A stretch of DNA of 64,000 nucleotides from Limnanthes douglasii subsp. nivea (GCA_036936605.1 JAUPFV010000001.1:114708771-114772770); one strand, 5' to 3'; positions 45,410 to 58,960 are shown, numbered from the stretch's first letter. Notes: generated from the letters alone by a model not told the origin. Translations and numbers: made by a program.

Positions 45410-45897
45410 TTGAATACTGACATGTAGTTTTTTCACAAAGATCACATATTTACATGCACCAGTCTCACATGGTTAATCTGCACTAGTCTTACATGTATTT
45501 TTTTCAATAGAATCGCATGTTTTATTACACTAGTCTCGCATGGTTAATTTACACTAGTCTAACATGTATTTTTTTCACCAAGATCACATGTTTTATTGAA
45601 CTAGCCTCTCATGGTTTGTCTGATTTAGACTTGCATGTGATATTTTCAACATGATCATATTTATATATGCACTAGTCTCGCATTGTTTATTTACACTAGT
45701 CTGAGATGTATTTTTTTGAAACATGATTGCATGTTTAATTGCACTAGTTTTGCATGGTTTGTTTTATCAGAACTGGCATGTGGTTTTTTCACAATGATCT
45801 CATGTTTAATCATACTAGTCTCGCATGGTTTATTTGATCAGATCGGGATGTATTTTATTTAACAAGATCGCATGTATAATTATGTTGTGTTTTACAG
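45410..45897. repeat. Intron-filling minisatellite, 70-76 bp units, TCTCGCATG core
   Basis: Six or seven degenerate units with landmarks ATGTATTTTTTTCA (about 45496, 45572, 45706, 45848) and ACTAGTCTCGCATGGTTTA. The array occupies nearly the whole 516-bp M1 intron (45382-45897). The homologous M2 intron (62332-62407) is only 76 bp and has no array. Confidence 0.8.
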
Positions 45898-46384
45898 GAA
45901 GCAATAGACAAATCGATTAATGCGGGAGGGGATGAATCAAGTTGTGAAGGATATGGTATTTTATTGATCATGTTTATATTCTTTACTATCCTCTATTTAT
46001 TATCATGAGATATAATGGGTACAACAATGGTTTTTTATGTCGAATACCTTCATAAAATAAATAACTATGATTGGTCTGAAGCAATAAAGGAGAAGTTGTT
46101 TCAGTCAATTTGAACTTGTGTCTTCAAAAAACCTGATAGAGTTATCGGATATGTTGCGCTTATAATGGCAAGCATATTTCTACATAATTAAACAAGTAAA
46201 AATAGATTTAATGATGTTGATATATATTTTGATGCAGTCATTTATCATGGAGAATATAGCTGTTGCACAAGAAAAAGTAAGGGACAACAGGATTCCAAGA
46301 TGCTACAAATGATGGAGATTAAAGTCAAAATCTTTGACCTTAGATATAATTCAAAAGATAAACAAAATCAGAGATGAAGAGGTA

Positions 46385-46640
46385 TCAAATGTTTTATTCT
46401 CGCATATTATAGTTGTAGTATAACCGCATGTTTACTTGAAATAAAATTGCATGTTCTGTTGCAGTGAAATTGCATGTTCAGTAGCACTAATCTCGCATGT
46501 TTTTTCTTGCAGTAAAATTGCATGGTTTAGTTTTCGTAGGACTAGTCTCGCATGGTTTAGTTTGTATTAAATTCGCATGTTCAGTTGTATTAATCTTGCA
46601 TGTTGAGTTGAACTAGTCATGTATGTTTTACTAAGTTGTT
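46385..46640. repeat. Intron array, GCATGTT words, M1
   Basis: Repeated ATTGCATGTTCAGTTG, CTAGTCTCGCATGGTTTAG and related words spaced about 25-40 bp fill intron 46382-46652. The homologous M2 intron (62898-63391) also carries an array, built from TCGCGTGATAT-like words. Confidence 0.7.
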
Positions 46641-46850
46641 TATCAGTTATAGTTTTTAGAGGGTGAATTAACACTAACATCGACTGAAATAAGAGCATTT
46701 GGTAGGGATGAAGCTAGTGGGCATGATCTGGGAGATGATCCAGTTGGGAACCCAGATCCAAGGCCTAAAAAGATGACTAAATCCATAGCAATAAATTCAA
46801 GAAGAAAGCGTTCACACCTCAAATAACCACCAACCACAACAACCAGTACA

Positions 46851-48890
46851 AACCCAATCATAGATGACTTTGATACTAGTTTCACCCTAGGTGAATTCAT
46901 TTAACAAAAAATGAAGACTCCAACCCTCTCAAAAAACACTGCAACATTAAATAATAATGCAAAAATATCAAAAAAATCAAAACACCTCCAAAACGAAGAT
47001 ACGATCACCTTCAAGAGGAATTATTTTTTAAGTTGGAAACTGGAATGTAAAAGACGAAGCAATACATACATGCGGTCTGTTGAGTTCTACCGTATGAAGG
47101 GTTCGCTTGAAAAAACATTGTATATATTTATTTTCTAATCTCGTTTGTTATATCTGTTTTATTTGTTGAACTCTCATATATCTCATACCAACATGCCTCA
47201 CATTGTTTTTACAGGTTGAAGAGTAATAAAAAATGATAGCCAAGTTATGTCGGTAGCTAAAGCTTCAAGACCTTGATATAACATTATCTCTACCTATTTG
47301 TGATCCAAAACCAAGTGAATCAGTACCACCACCACCAATCAATAAATAAATCCCATTGGTAACACAAGAACAATAAGTGAACCCAATAATCCAACAAGTC
47401 AACGAGCCTGACCAACTAAACCACCCACTCTTGCAAGAACAACTAGAATATCAACACAAAAAATAAGAAGAAGAAAATACTCCAGAAAACAAGGAAAGCC
47501 CATGCACCATTAGTAAATATTATGTAAAAGTCTCTCATCTTTATTTTATAATTGGTATATCTATATTTTTAACACACGTTCAATATTATAATATTGCACC
47601 AGAATCACATGTTTCATCTTCTATATGTGCTTATATAAATCTCACATTATAAATTTATTGTTTGTTTATTTCAACCTTGTTTACACCAATAAGTTGAACC
47701 AGAAGAAGCATAACTTCAACAACCCGAACCAAAAGATGCCCAACTCCATCAACTTGAACCAAAAGAAACCCAACCCCAAGATGGAGAACAAGAACAAGAA
47801 GCAGTCAGTCCACATGCATAAAAAGCCCAACTTGATCAACCAGAACTAGCACCAGCCGGCCCATAGGTATCAAAATCCCAATCAGACGACCTAAACAACT
47901 AGCACAACTTAAGCACAAAATAGAAGCATCACCATCAGTTTGAGCTAACACACCCAATAAAAGATCATATATAGAAGTAAAAGATAATGATGTTCTTTTA
48001 CCGAACCAATACAGTCATATTATGATGAAATTGATAAGACTAAGGCTAATAATTTCGTCAAACAAACTTGCGATGCTATCGTGGAGGAATTGAGGTTGCT
48101 TTTTTTAGTGGACGCAACTATTGACAAAACTATAAATGAGACATATACAACATAAAAGGTACAAGTTCGTGAAGTTGTAAGTGGTCTTAAATGGTATAAG
48201 ATTCAACTTTAAATATATTTTATCATATACAGTAGGTTTCCAAACACTAAAATTGTTATATATTGTAAGATTGTAAAAGACTAAATTTCATGTTATTTAT
48301 AACATGTCTTGCCTTTTATTATACTTAGTATCACATATTTATTATACCTGGTCTGCATATTTTTTTCATTTGGATCGTATGTTTAATTTTCAAATAATGA
48401 AACGTGTCGACTCTCGCATCAATCATGTTTGTATATAATAGTTTCACAAGTTTTGTAATAAGATGTGTCAATGTCTCACATGTTTAATTTATGCATAGCT
48501 GATCTCGCGCGTTTATTTCATGTATAACTCGTCTCACATGTTTACTTTATAGATTGTTGGTTTCATACATGTCTTGCATATTTTTCGACACCCTAGCTTC
48601 CATATTTCGGACAAGCAAAACAACCATTATTGGAGATTGATGATTAGCCTGAATGACCATTTCTTGAAGAAACATAATGTGAGATACAAGAGGAAAATGT
48701 AATTTTATCTGATTGGGAAATAAATACGAAAATAAAAGAAATTATTGACGTTTGTGGATACCAAGTGTGTAAAATACAAAAGGCAGGAAAATCCATAAAT
48801 ATGGTATTTATCATCATCACAAGGACCCTATCAAATGAATATATGTGTAAGTGATCTGATAGCGCTACCTAATGAACGCAACCTGGACTT
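46851..48890 (+). other. M1 middle region, decayed, with repeat words
   Basis: Short open frames (46911-47138, 47625-47849) are Asn/Lys/Gln/Pro-rich; imperfect repeats of AACCAGAAGAAGC-like units lie at 47690-47860. This is likely the low-complexity linker between the N-terminal domain and the Ulp1 domain. TCTCGCATG/TCTCACATG words recur at 48270-48610. Confidence 0.45.
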
Positions 48891-49099
48891 TAAGATAAAA
48901 TATACAAGTCTCGGATTTTAACAGTGACCAAGTATTGCATGAGTTATTTATAACATTGTTCAGTCTCACCTCTTGTATAACATGTCCCCCACTTGTCATT
49001 TGGTAGTTTATTGAAGCTTAGTTTTATAATATTCTTAAAGAAAATAACTAAGAAGTACCAACCATAGGTTTCGATGGGAAATACTCTGATGGATACCAG

Positions 49100-49740
49100 G
49101 TCATAGCACGTTCGGATCATTCAACGATAAGCATACCTAAAATTAGGTATCCATTATTAAATAAAACCTGTTTGTAATCCTTTGTTATAATGAAAACTTC
49201 ACTAGCTATGAAAGAAGACGTAATAAGAATAGTTGATGCGGTATTTCTCATTAAGCCTTCATATGCGTATTATTTGTTGGTTCCACTATGCATCATCTTG
49301 AGAAATATAATGAACCATTGGATATTAGTGATTATTGATGGTGAGACGGGAGTAGCAACAAACTATAAACCACTTTAGTAAATACACACATGGAAAAACA
49401 ATTGAGCCATTGGTAAGTATTTAAAGTCATGTATGCTTCTTATTTCCTACTAGTCTTGCATATAACCTATTAACTCGTGTCGGCTCTTGTAAACAGCTGA
49501 TGTACCTTCAAAAAATCATACCTACAAATATGAAGCCATATAAAGTACAAACATAAAGACATATCCCATAACAAAAACTAGGAAGCCTCGACTATGACAT
49601 TTTTGTTTGTTAATACGCCAAAGAATTTATCCATAATGGGTTTATTCGTAAAAAATACAGTGAAGACATGTGTCCGTTGACGAGAGTACAAATGTTTTAT
49701 TATTTCCTAAATGATGAAAACACAAACGTTCATTGAAAGC
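49100..49740 (+). pseudogene. Ulp1-like (C48) cysteine protease domain of M1, inactivated
   Basis: Remnant of a SUMO-protease-like domain. YYLLVPLCI followed by MNHWILVIIDGETG (about 49266-49345) matches the Ulp1 His region (typical NHWxLxxxD). After an intron, LDYDIFVC and YAKEFIHNGFI (about 49590-49640) match the DCGxFVCxYAE block around the catalytic cysteine. Here DCG reads DYD, so the nucleophile is lost, and a stop follows. Ulp1 domains next to mudrA-type transposases characterise Kaonashi-type plant MULEs. Confidence 0.7.
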
Positions 49741-50819
49741 TATCTTGATAGAGTCGTAAGTTTATTTATAGTAGTCGTGTACCTTATTTTACTATAAGAT
49801 CGCATATTTTGTTGCATTCAATACTTGTTTAATCTCTTTACGGATCATATGTTTAATGCCATACAATCTTAAATATTTTTCATCGGGTCTTCTCCTATTT
49901 TTTTAAGTAAGAAATACAGTGGTATCGCATGCAATTAATATAAATCATTATCTTCTAACCAATTTTGTCATATTAATATTTAAGCTTGTTAAACATTTTC
50001 CATTGGATAACTTATTGTTTGATTTCAAAAAGTAGATAACTAATTATAGCAATAACTATAAAATACTATCGATAATGGGTTAGAGAACCAATAAAGATGG
50101 CTCATTTCATTAGTTGTTTTATATAAACTAATTGTACAACTTTAGTAGGGTTTCATACAAAAATAACTCACAAACTAATCAGAATCAAACTCACACAATT
50201 CAGCATAATGCCTTATTTTATTAATATATCCTCTGATGATGAGTATGGCTACTCAAGGTCCTCAGATGATGGCTTAACTTCTGAGGGACAAGTCTCACCA
50301 TACAAAATTATAACCATATAGGGATACTCTTTCATTTCTTATAACAAAAAGATCTTTTGTTTTTTAATATCATTCTCTAGACTTTGTTTCTAATTCTGGA
50401 TAAGGAAGACATGTATAACTTATCGTTTTATTCTCTTCTATCTAAAAAGTGGAAGTTTGGTGAATTGGAGGACTTAGAAGAGATGGAGGAACAAGAATAA
50501 GAGAAAGATTCTTATGAGGACAAAAATGAGAAAGAAGATGATGAAGAAGAGGAGTCTGGAAAAATAGACACTTCTTGTGATGTTTGAAAGTTTCTATTTT
50601 AATGTTTTTGTAGTTTTCTCGCACAATGACCTGTTCAGCCTTAAAATATTATTTTTGTTAGGGTTGAAACTATGAACTTTTCATGTTTTTCAGTTTTGGT
50701 TGCATAAATACAACAACATCTTTGATCTTATCTCACTTTGTTTTTCATGTCTCGTATGTCTCGTCTAGTGTAGTTTAAATGTTGTAATTTTTCCAATACT
50801 CTTTTTATTATTTGCTCAG
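49741..50819. other. M1 3' region
   Basis: No strong domain. An acidic, Asp/Glu/Lys-rich stretch at about 50460-50585 (plus strand, EEMEEQE-like) could be the C-terminal tail of the M1 protein. The minus-strand frame there is its shadow. Confidence 0.35.
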
Positions 50820-51480
50820 GTCTCTAATGCCTTTATAAAGAGACTTGCATGCCTTTATATATATAATTTCATGTAGTTGAAGTGGAATCGTATGTTTAGT
50901 TTAAGTAGACATGTAAATAAGTTGTTATTTAGGGTTCATTAGTAGAGTTGCATGTTTGGTCTCATTAAGTATATTCGCATGCTTATTTTAAGTACAATCG
51001 CATATTTAGTTTAAGTAGAGTCACATATTTAGTTTAAGTAGAATTGCATAAAATAGAATTTGCATGTTCAGTTAAGTAGATTTGGAAGTTTAGTTTAAGT
51101 TCAATTGCAATAATCTTGCACATTTCAGTTACAACAAAGTAGTCACATGTTTAATTGCATTTTTAGTTTAAGTGTAATCGCATGATTAATTTAAGTGGAA
51201 TCATATAGTTAGTTTAACTAGAATCGCATGTTTAGTTTAACTAGAAATGTAAATGGGTCGTTAGTTAGGGTTCATTAGTAGAATCGCATGTTTGATCTCA
51301 TTAAGTAACGTTACATGTATAGTTTAAGTATAATCACATATTTGGTTTAAGTATAATCACATGTTTAGTTTAAGTAGAATGGCATGAAGTAGAATTGCAT
51401 GTTTAGTTTAAGTATAATAGCATTTTCTATACTCTAAACTGGTGTCACATGTTTTTTAATTCAGGTCTCGCATAGAAGTA
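50820..51480. repeat. Dense minisatellite, about 20-30 bp units (TCGCATGTTTAGTTTAAGTA)
   Basis: More than fifteen degenerate copies of GAATCGCATGTTTAGTTTAA-like units. A larger duplication is marked by GGGTTCATTAGTAGA at about 50931 and 51272. It lies between the Ulp1-side exons and the converging transposase gene. Confidence 0.85.
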
Positions 51481-51544
51481 GACAAATAAATATTGTGTAA
51501 CCTGTAGATTTGTAATATGTAAAACCCTAAAATATGTTTTAAAA

Positions 51545-53300
51545 AAGTTCATCGCAAGTCCTTTTATTATACCCTAACTTTGAACAAAGGCCGCACTTCA
51601 TCTGTCTTGTTGCTATTTATCCTCTAAATGGAATATACTTCTTCTTAGGCCTTCCAGCTCGTCCTTTTAGGTTAGGAGACATAATTTATGTCGATTCATT
51701 AGAGTTTGATCCTTCACCAAAATTGGTTAAAACATGTGTGTTAAAGAGTAAGTTGACCAATAATTTCTAACAATGAAGAATGTCTCTATTTATGTCATGT
51801 ATTCTTGTTTATTTGAATGTATTGTAGGAAAAGCTTGAAACTATGGAAAACAATCTTTTTTCCCAAATACCATAAGAACATTTGAAATCCAATAATTAAC
51901 AGCCATAATAGGTTCAATAAAAAATTCAAATATGGTTACCAAAGACTTACGGACTAGTCAAGGACAACCTTTTTCAACATCGACCTTTAACTTCTTTTCA
52001 TACATATGACATAATTTACTGCTCCAACTTAACCTATCTGAATAGCGTCATCAAATTTGAGTCATAAGTAAGACTTGAATATTGTCAATTAATTCAAGAA
52101 TAGGTAGATTACGCAGATCTTTAATTTGTTAGAATATTCAATCGGAGAAGATGTCATAGCACCATATCGTTTTCTTTGAACAAATACTTGATCATATATG
52201 TCCCAAGGTAAATTATCGATAAAGTTAATAACTCTATGGCCTCATTCGCTTATAAATACTTCAAGCCTTTCAATAAAAATGTATAAAATTGGAGCACAAG
52301 CACATTGATTAAACCTATAAATCATCATATACATAAACGTTTATTTAGAATAACTGAGCGTATACCTCAAATTTTGAAGAATATGGAAAATATAGTAGTC
52401 ACGGTAGCAGTTTGGATACAAGGCAGAAATATCATTAATAATACCTATATGATTGTTGGAAATAAATGTGATTTTAATTTCTAACAAATGAGATTTCAAA
52501 CTCTCCAGAAGCCACAGCCAATTTTCACCATCTTCACAACCAAAAATACCAAATGTAATAGGAAAAATACCTGAAATATAAATTAATATGGTATTATATT
52601 TATATATAGTCTCGCAACAATCGTTTCACAGGTTTCACAAATCCATCTGGTCCAAACTTGTATATTTTATATAATATATCTCGCATGTTAGTAGGTATGG
52701 CTATTAGATATAGAATTGGTCATGCGTGTTTTAGATAGCCTATCTCACATGTTGGTAGGTATGCCTATGACATATAGGTCTCGCATGAATCACTGATGAG
52801 ATAATAAATTATTGCAAGTTACATGTATATAATATGTCAGGTCTCGTATATACCACGCATGAACAAAAATAATAAATAAAGCATGAAACTTACCATTGTA
52901 ACCATTTTTTGGTATGGCATAGAGCAATACTCCTCTATGCTTTTTGGTCAAAGACGTTCTATCAACAAATAAATGAACGGTAAAAATGAAAACCTTGAAG
53001 ACAAAACCAAATGTTATGAAACATCGTTTGAAGTTATTTCATAGAGTATATTCCAATGACAGTCGGTCATAATATTACAATTTTTCAATCATTTGAAGTA
53101 TCCCTTAAGTAAATTAAATGTACTAGAACTATCTCCAAAAATTTCTCTTATAGCTTTCTATAAAAAATTCCCTAAGAGATGGTAAGAAATGTCTAAACCG
53201 TAGTCATGTTTAACAAATGATTTTACACTTTTTGCCATCATTTAATTGCATGACCTAGTAAAATCATGAATTTATGTAGAAATCAACTCGGATGTCAAAT
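51545..53300 (-). pseudogene. MuDR-type transposase (mudrA) of M1, decayed
   Basis: Minus-strand remnant in family order. KHDYGLDISYH and AIREIFGD lie at about 53100-53230, YFK...LK and NNFKRCFITFG at about 52985-53110. The DDE-domain start FVDRTSLTKKHRGVLLYA lies at about 52900-52965 (first catalytic Asp present). Next come FPITFGIFGCEDGENW and FISNNHIGII at about 52430-52560, where the second acidic residue (usually FISDxQ) is Asn. A C-terminal GRAGRPKKKYIP lies at 51625-51665, followed by a zinc knuckle CGLCSKLGYNKRTC with Tyr in place of His. Introns contain the same TCTCGCATG words (52600-52870). Many stops. It converges on the Ulp1-side exons. Confidence 0.75.
52600..52870. repeat. TCTCGCATG words in the transposase intron
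   Basis: Repeats of ATATCTCGCATGTTAGTAGGTATG-like text at about 52676-52790 (landmark TAGGTATG twice) and GGTCTCGCATGAATCA, inside an intron of the minus-strand transposase. Confidence 0.6.
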
Positions 53301-55300
53301 TTTTCTCACGTTCTTTGGAAAATCAGGGCTGCAAGTATGTAGCTCAACAAACCGCTTAATAATCATGAAACTAGTGGTGAAGTCAAGTGATGCATAAAGT
53401 CTTCATTTATATCCCGTTGAGACTTTATTTTGACAATAAGAAGTTATCTTAGATATGTATTATGTAGGTATTTGAAACAAAAATCATGCTCTAAGGAATA
53501 TTGACATAAAGTTAACCTAAGAGTTGCAACATCTTGACAAAAAAACATGACCAACACCTATAGTTGCATCAACCTAACCAGTAATAGCAAGTTTTTTTTA
53601 TGATAAAAAAAATTAAACCAATACTCATCTCTCCACTAATTAATTGATTATCTGAGGTTTCAAATAAACTTAAGCTATATTTTTACGCATTTCTTCAACG
53701 ACCTTATCAACCGTATAATGTTCTATAAGAAACTAACACTTTTTAAATGCTCAACGTCACATAGTACTAAAAAACCCACAAAATCTATTTCATTCGTAAA
53801 TAAGCAACTCATATAATCACCACAACAGTAGGTCATATTGTTATTACATCTAATCAATGCATTCCATCTACTTTCAACATCATTTTGAATTCTTCAAACT
53901 CTCTAAGAACAACTATTGCACTTTGACCATTTTATTTGAAAATGCACACTCGAGATTTCGACTTTTCTTACCTTCATTGAACAGTTCAAAAACAGTTAGG
54001 AGCAATCAATGCGTCTCAAATAATATACCTACATTAAACTCGCATATTTCAAATAAAAAACATTATAGTCTCGGATATGCTAAACGTATGATATTTCTAA
54101 ACGTCTTGCATGATATATCCCCATACGGATCGAATGTTTTAGTTTTACTTCTCACATGCGAGACATGTGATATCTTTAAATATCTTGCATGTTATACCCT
54201 AACATGTCTTACATTTCTCTCTTATCAAATCACAATACCTACAAAACTACATACACATTCTAAAATTGACTCCCCAAATATTTCAAAACCTAAAAAGAAC
54301 TACTAACTCAAGAACATAAATATTATAATGAGTTTTAACTTATTGCAAAAGGAAAAAGATTAAAAATTAATATTATTAAATCAGTCTCTAAAATCTTTTC
54401 GTCGAAAATGATTTTTACACTCTTTTACCGAATCTGTATCATAACCAAAAAATATTCTCTTATGTTATTTTGCAAATATGTTATAATCAAAACAATGATA
54501 CATCCACGAATCTTTACAGCTAAAACTATAAAATCTGGTTCGACATACTTTGACGATTCTCCGATTAATCTGGTTTGACTAACTAACACTATAAAATCAT
54601 GGTTTAGGTAAAATATGTTCGAATAGATAGCATTATAATGTGTGGGTATTATTTTGAAACACCATAAGTTCAATTCTGATTATTATGAAGGTGAGACATT
54701 TGTCATTCTTGAAATTATGGGCTATTGAAGAAAAGAAGAAAATAAAGTTTACTATTTATCTCTCTAATTTCAAATTTTGAATTGTGGAAAAGAGGAGAAA
54801 TTCATGTTATTAAAATAAAAAATCTTATATAGATGATCAAGGGTATTTATAGTATTATTTATAAAATTGGATACTGAGTTAGATTTAAGTACATAAAATG
54901 GTTATTAAGTAGGTAATAGTGATACTTGGAATACTAGATGAGAGTAAAGTTTAGTTTTGGGTACCTTTCGTAACATTACTCATAAATTAATACACAAAAT
55001 TACTGCAACCATTAGTTAGCACGATTCTTCACACCCTCGTTTTTCTTAAGTAATTGTTATATAGTGTTTAATATATATATATCTTAATTTTGTTATATAC
55101 GGTTTAATTAAAATTATATTCAATAATTTACCAATAATTACCTAACATCAAGTTTATTTACCGATAATCATTTGAAGTTTGATAATATACGAACAATCAT
55201 CTAATTATAAATTTAAAATATTGATAACCACCACAACTTTCTGAAATACCAATCATACTATTATTTGGTTATTATGATTTGTGTTCTGATATTATTTCTA
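53301..55300. other. Right part of M1 and flanking DNA
   Basis: 53301-54300 may hold the decayed N-terminal half of the transposase; TCTTGCATG/CATGCGAGACATG words at 54040-54210 suggest another array-bearing intron. Terminal inverted repeats of M1 were not found. 54300-55300 shows no feature I can support. Confidence 0.35.
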
Positions 55301-58300
55301 TTGCTGTATTATAGGTTTTGTTTTTCATTCGATCAGTTTCATTTGTTCATCTACCGTTAACGATGGTTTATCGATTTAGGATATTTTTCATTTTGTGATT
55401 TTGTTATTTTGTTTGTGTCGAATTATTATGTGGTTGTTTAATGATTAATATGATTCTTGTATTTCATATATTTACATAAATGTTTTGACAATTATTTTAA
55501 AATAATGATTGGTAAAACATATTTGAGGATTTTTGGTAGTTTAAATGTGTGGTTGCATAATTATGTGTTGTTGAGTTACATAAGTACAAAGTGTGGACTC
55601 AGTGCATATTATGTTTAATATGGTTGCGTTATTAGCCGATGTTATTGTGTTGAGTAATTATGTTCCATTTGGTTTCGTAATAATTATTTGTATTTCTATC
55701 TTTCTTTTTATTATAGTTCATATTATATTTCAAGTTCTTATAAGAAAAATTATTCGCAGGACATACCAGCTTTAACTACTTTTGGTGAATCTTCTAATTC
55801 AAATCAACCTCGTGTTGTTTTTCCACCTGGATTGAAAATGGTAATTGGAATACCTAAGAATAAACGATATATATCCAATGTTGAAGACTTTGTCATAATA
55901 GAAGATCATGTGAAGAAATATATAAAACAATTTTTTTTAAAAAATTGGATATGCTCTTTTTATTCCATTTCTACTATTTTTTCTTAAACAATTTGGAATT
56001 TGATATTTTTTAGTTATTAAAGTAACCATTGTTTGTTGAAAAAATACAAATGTAATTGGGTGCGTAATACATTGTAATCGGTTACGGAATTACATTATAA
56101 TTAGTTGCAGAATAATATTTTTATTGCGTAAATAGACATTCATTATGAAAAATTCAAGTGTAATTGGGTACAAACTTATGCTTCAATTGGTTGCATAATT
56201 ACAACATAAATGGTTACAATTGTGAAATAACAAAATATAAATAAACGAAAAAAGAAAATTAATACTTCAAACAAAAAATATTATAGTTTAGAGGGATACA
56301 ACTATTACAGATAAAACATAGTTGTGAACTTAACATACAAGCATCTATAAATATGATTTTGTATGTTAATGGTTAAGAAATAAATTAAACATATGAGCTA
56401 TTTTCAATGTCGCAAAATTTGGTTTAAATGTGTTGGGTATTTGTTTTATTTTAAATGAAACACCTCACATACTCATACATAAAAGCCCTAAAATAAACTG
56501 AATAAAATGTTTATTGTAGAATATTTAACGGCTTTGCTATTATGAATTCATTTTCGATAAAGTATTTAAAATTCAAAATCAAGTTGGCAAAACCATTGTA
56601 TATTGTTTAAGAAATACAAAATTAAATCAAATAATGTTATATTTTGATAATTATTACCAATTGTTTAGTCGACTTCAATGTTGTGTTAGTTTTACCAGAC
56701 ATCGCGGAGTTGCAGTTATGTATAATTTCTTATTATAAATCAAATATACATAAACGTCAATCATTCGATCGTTTTTTTATTATACTTTGTACAGATTTGA
56801 ACGATGATATATCTTGTTTCTTAAATTCTCTCATTATAAATATCGTAAGGAATGTAAAAACATTTCTTTTATCTTGTATTTAATATCTATAATAGTTTAT
56901 ATATAATCAAATTAATATTAAAGAATAAAGAACTTAACGTTTTTATTTTAACATATTAAAATAATTTACCAATGCATGACTTGATATGTATATTATTAGT
57001 CTAAAACCTGGCAGATTTAAGACATAAGATTGTGAAATGTTAACATTATGATTAAGGTATTCTAATTAGATGCATCAATGACAATCTAGATGATATGATT
57101 TTTAGAAATAAGGTAAAAATATTTGTAAAAAATAGATAAATAAAAGGGTGTGGAATTACGTGCTAACTTGTTGCATAATTATGAGTAAAATGGGTGTGAA
57201 AATAAGTTTTGCAGTTGGGAAAAAATAAAAAAATAAGTGGTTGCGTAATTACAAGTAATATGTGTGCATAATTACAAACAAATTTGGTGTATAAATAATA
57301 TATTAGAGCATGGAGTTACCTTGTAGTCCAGCTCATCATCATTTGCAGTCTTTGACATGTTTTCGGATTGAACAAATTTTGTAGATATAACCATACAACT
57401 AGATTAAGAACAGATTTAGTTGTTTCTAGTTTCTAAAAATAAACAAACTTTTGACATATTTTTCTAATATAAATTTCTTTGTTTCTTTGTCGATTGACCA
57501 ATCATATTCAACATCTATGATTTTCTTATTATATATTGTCGGATCATTATATGCAAAATCACCTCTTGCATCTTTTCTATTTTTTTAGAATCTTGTACAA
57601 TTGGTTGCACCTTATATTTCTTTTCAGTTGAGGAAACTTGCTTAAGTTTTTCTCGCTGATGAGGAGTCTTACAACTGTTTGTGCATCCTTTTTCTTATGT
57701 TTTTTTTTTAATTCAGCTCTTTTTAGGAATAGGTTTTGCACGTGCTTCAACCTTTTTTGTCGAACGTGTTTCAAATATTTTAGTTTTCTTGGTATCTTTT
57801 CCAATGTAGAAGTATAAGGTTTTACAACTCAATGAACCTTTTTTATTTTTGTTTTTCTTAATCTTTTTAGTCTATTTTTCCATATTCATTCATTTTTATG
57901 AAATCTCTATCAATATATTATCTATTTCTTTTTTTTATTTGAATTTTTTGTTGTATCGGCCAGATTAGGATTTTGTTCAACTACCCAAGAATGTTGTAAC
58001 ATAAGGAGTGTCAATGCTCTTGGTAGACTAGATCTATCTTTCTTTCTTTTTGCGGTTTCAAAGCATCATCCTTATCTTTGATTAGACAATCTTTCTCAGT
58101 TATTCTTTCAATTAGGAATGTATTGGCAACACTAATCCCTTAATTTTTAATCATTCAAATTAAGAAAATTGTTGTTTGCACATTCATTTTCCTTTACAGC
58201 TTTTGAACTTGATCCGTAAGGGAACCATTTGATTTTTTAAGTTCTTGAACCTGTATAATTAGTTGGTCATTTTTTCCTTCGAGTTCTTCACCTACTTTGG

Positions 58301-58960
58301 CGAGTTTGTTGTTTTTTATTTTCACTTCTTCAATCTGATTGACACCTGTTCGATCAATAATTTTTGGCTGAGAAATAAAAAAACGTTTATCAAATATAGA
58401 TTGCATAATTACGTGTAATATAGTTTTGGAAACAAAAGTTGTAAATGTGATTAAATATGATTGTGTAATTATGTATTAACTGGTAGCGTAATTATGAGTA
58501 AAAAAGTTTTATAAATAGACTAAAGTTACATGTTCAATTTGATTCTTGAGGCTCTTGACTTTTTCCTAAAGTTTCATTAGTTTTTCCTTCAACTTCATGG
58601 CGGTAGCGGCAGCGGCAGCAATATGATTGTGTTTTTTAGGGTAATTTTGAACTTCCAAAAGTCTAATACAATTCTTGGAATTATGAAAGTTTGGTATATG
58701 TGTTAGGAAATTTAAAATATTTGATGTATCTTTTAAAAACTCATTTGATTTTTTATGGCTGCAGCGACGACGACTGCGGATTAAATATCATTGTATTTTT
58801 TAAGGTAGTTTTGAACTTCCAAAAGTCTAATACTTATTGAAATTATGAAAGTTTGGTATATCCTTAGAAAATTATGAAAGAATGGTATATCCTTAGGAAA
58901 TTTGAAATATTTGATGTATTATAAACTTACTCACTTTTTTATTTAGATTTATGTATAAAA
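55301..58960. other. Fragments of an unidentified element with GTTGCGTAATTAC words
   Basis: Possible exon fragments: plus strand 55760-55950 after a TTCGCAG acceptor (IPALTTFGESSNSNQP, PPGLKMVIGIPKNKRY), and minus strand 57577-57804 (Lys-rich) and 58194-58406 (coiled coil, IEEVKIKNNKLAKVGEELEG). Between them, words such as GGTTGCGTAATTACAAGTAA occur at 56040-56230, 57150-57300 and 58385-58510. The pattern resembles the M-type introns but with another core motif. No domain was recognised. Confidence 0.4.
58605..58935. repeat. 164-bp tandem duplication
   Basis: Two copies offset by 164 bp, aligned at TTTTGAACTTCCAAAAGTCT (58646 and 58810). Each is preceded by a GCGGCAGC or GCAGCGACGACG trinucleotide stretch. 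The second copy contains an internal duplication of GAAAGTTTGGTATATCCTTA-like text. Confidence 0.8.

Larger units (their letters stand above)
45054..46850 (+). pseudogene. M1 N-terminal exons (DUF1985-like, Ulp1-MULE protein)
   Basis: Right half of the exon interrupted by C (45054-45381), then exons 45898 to about 46180, 46238-46381 and from 46653, with TTTACAG, GATGCAG and TTATAG acceptors matching those of M2. Conserved words: KLTTNGVKTIFRLKD (about 45180; M2 has KLTTNDVKPIFGLKN), TMVFYVEYLHKINNYDWSEA (about 46025-46085) and IPRCYK followed by a TGA at 46310-46312. This pattern resembles the DUF1985-type region upstream of Ulp1 proteases in plant MULEs; the family assignment is from memory. 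Stops and small shifts make it a pseudogene. Confidence 0.7.
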
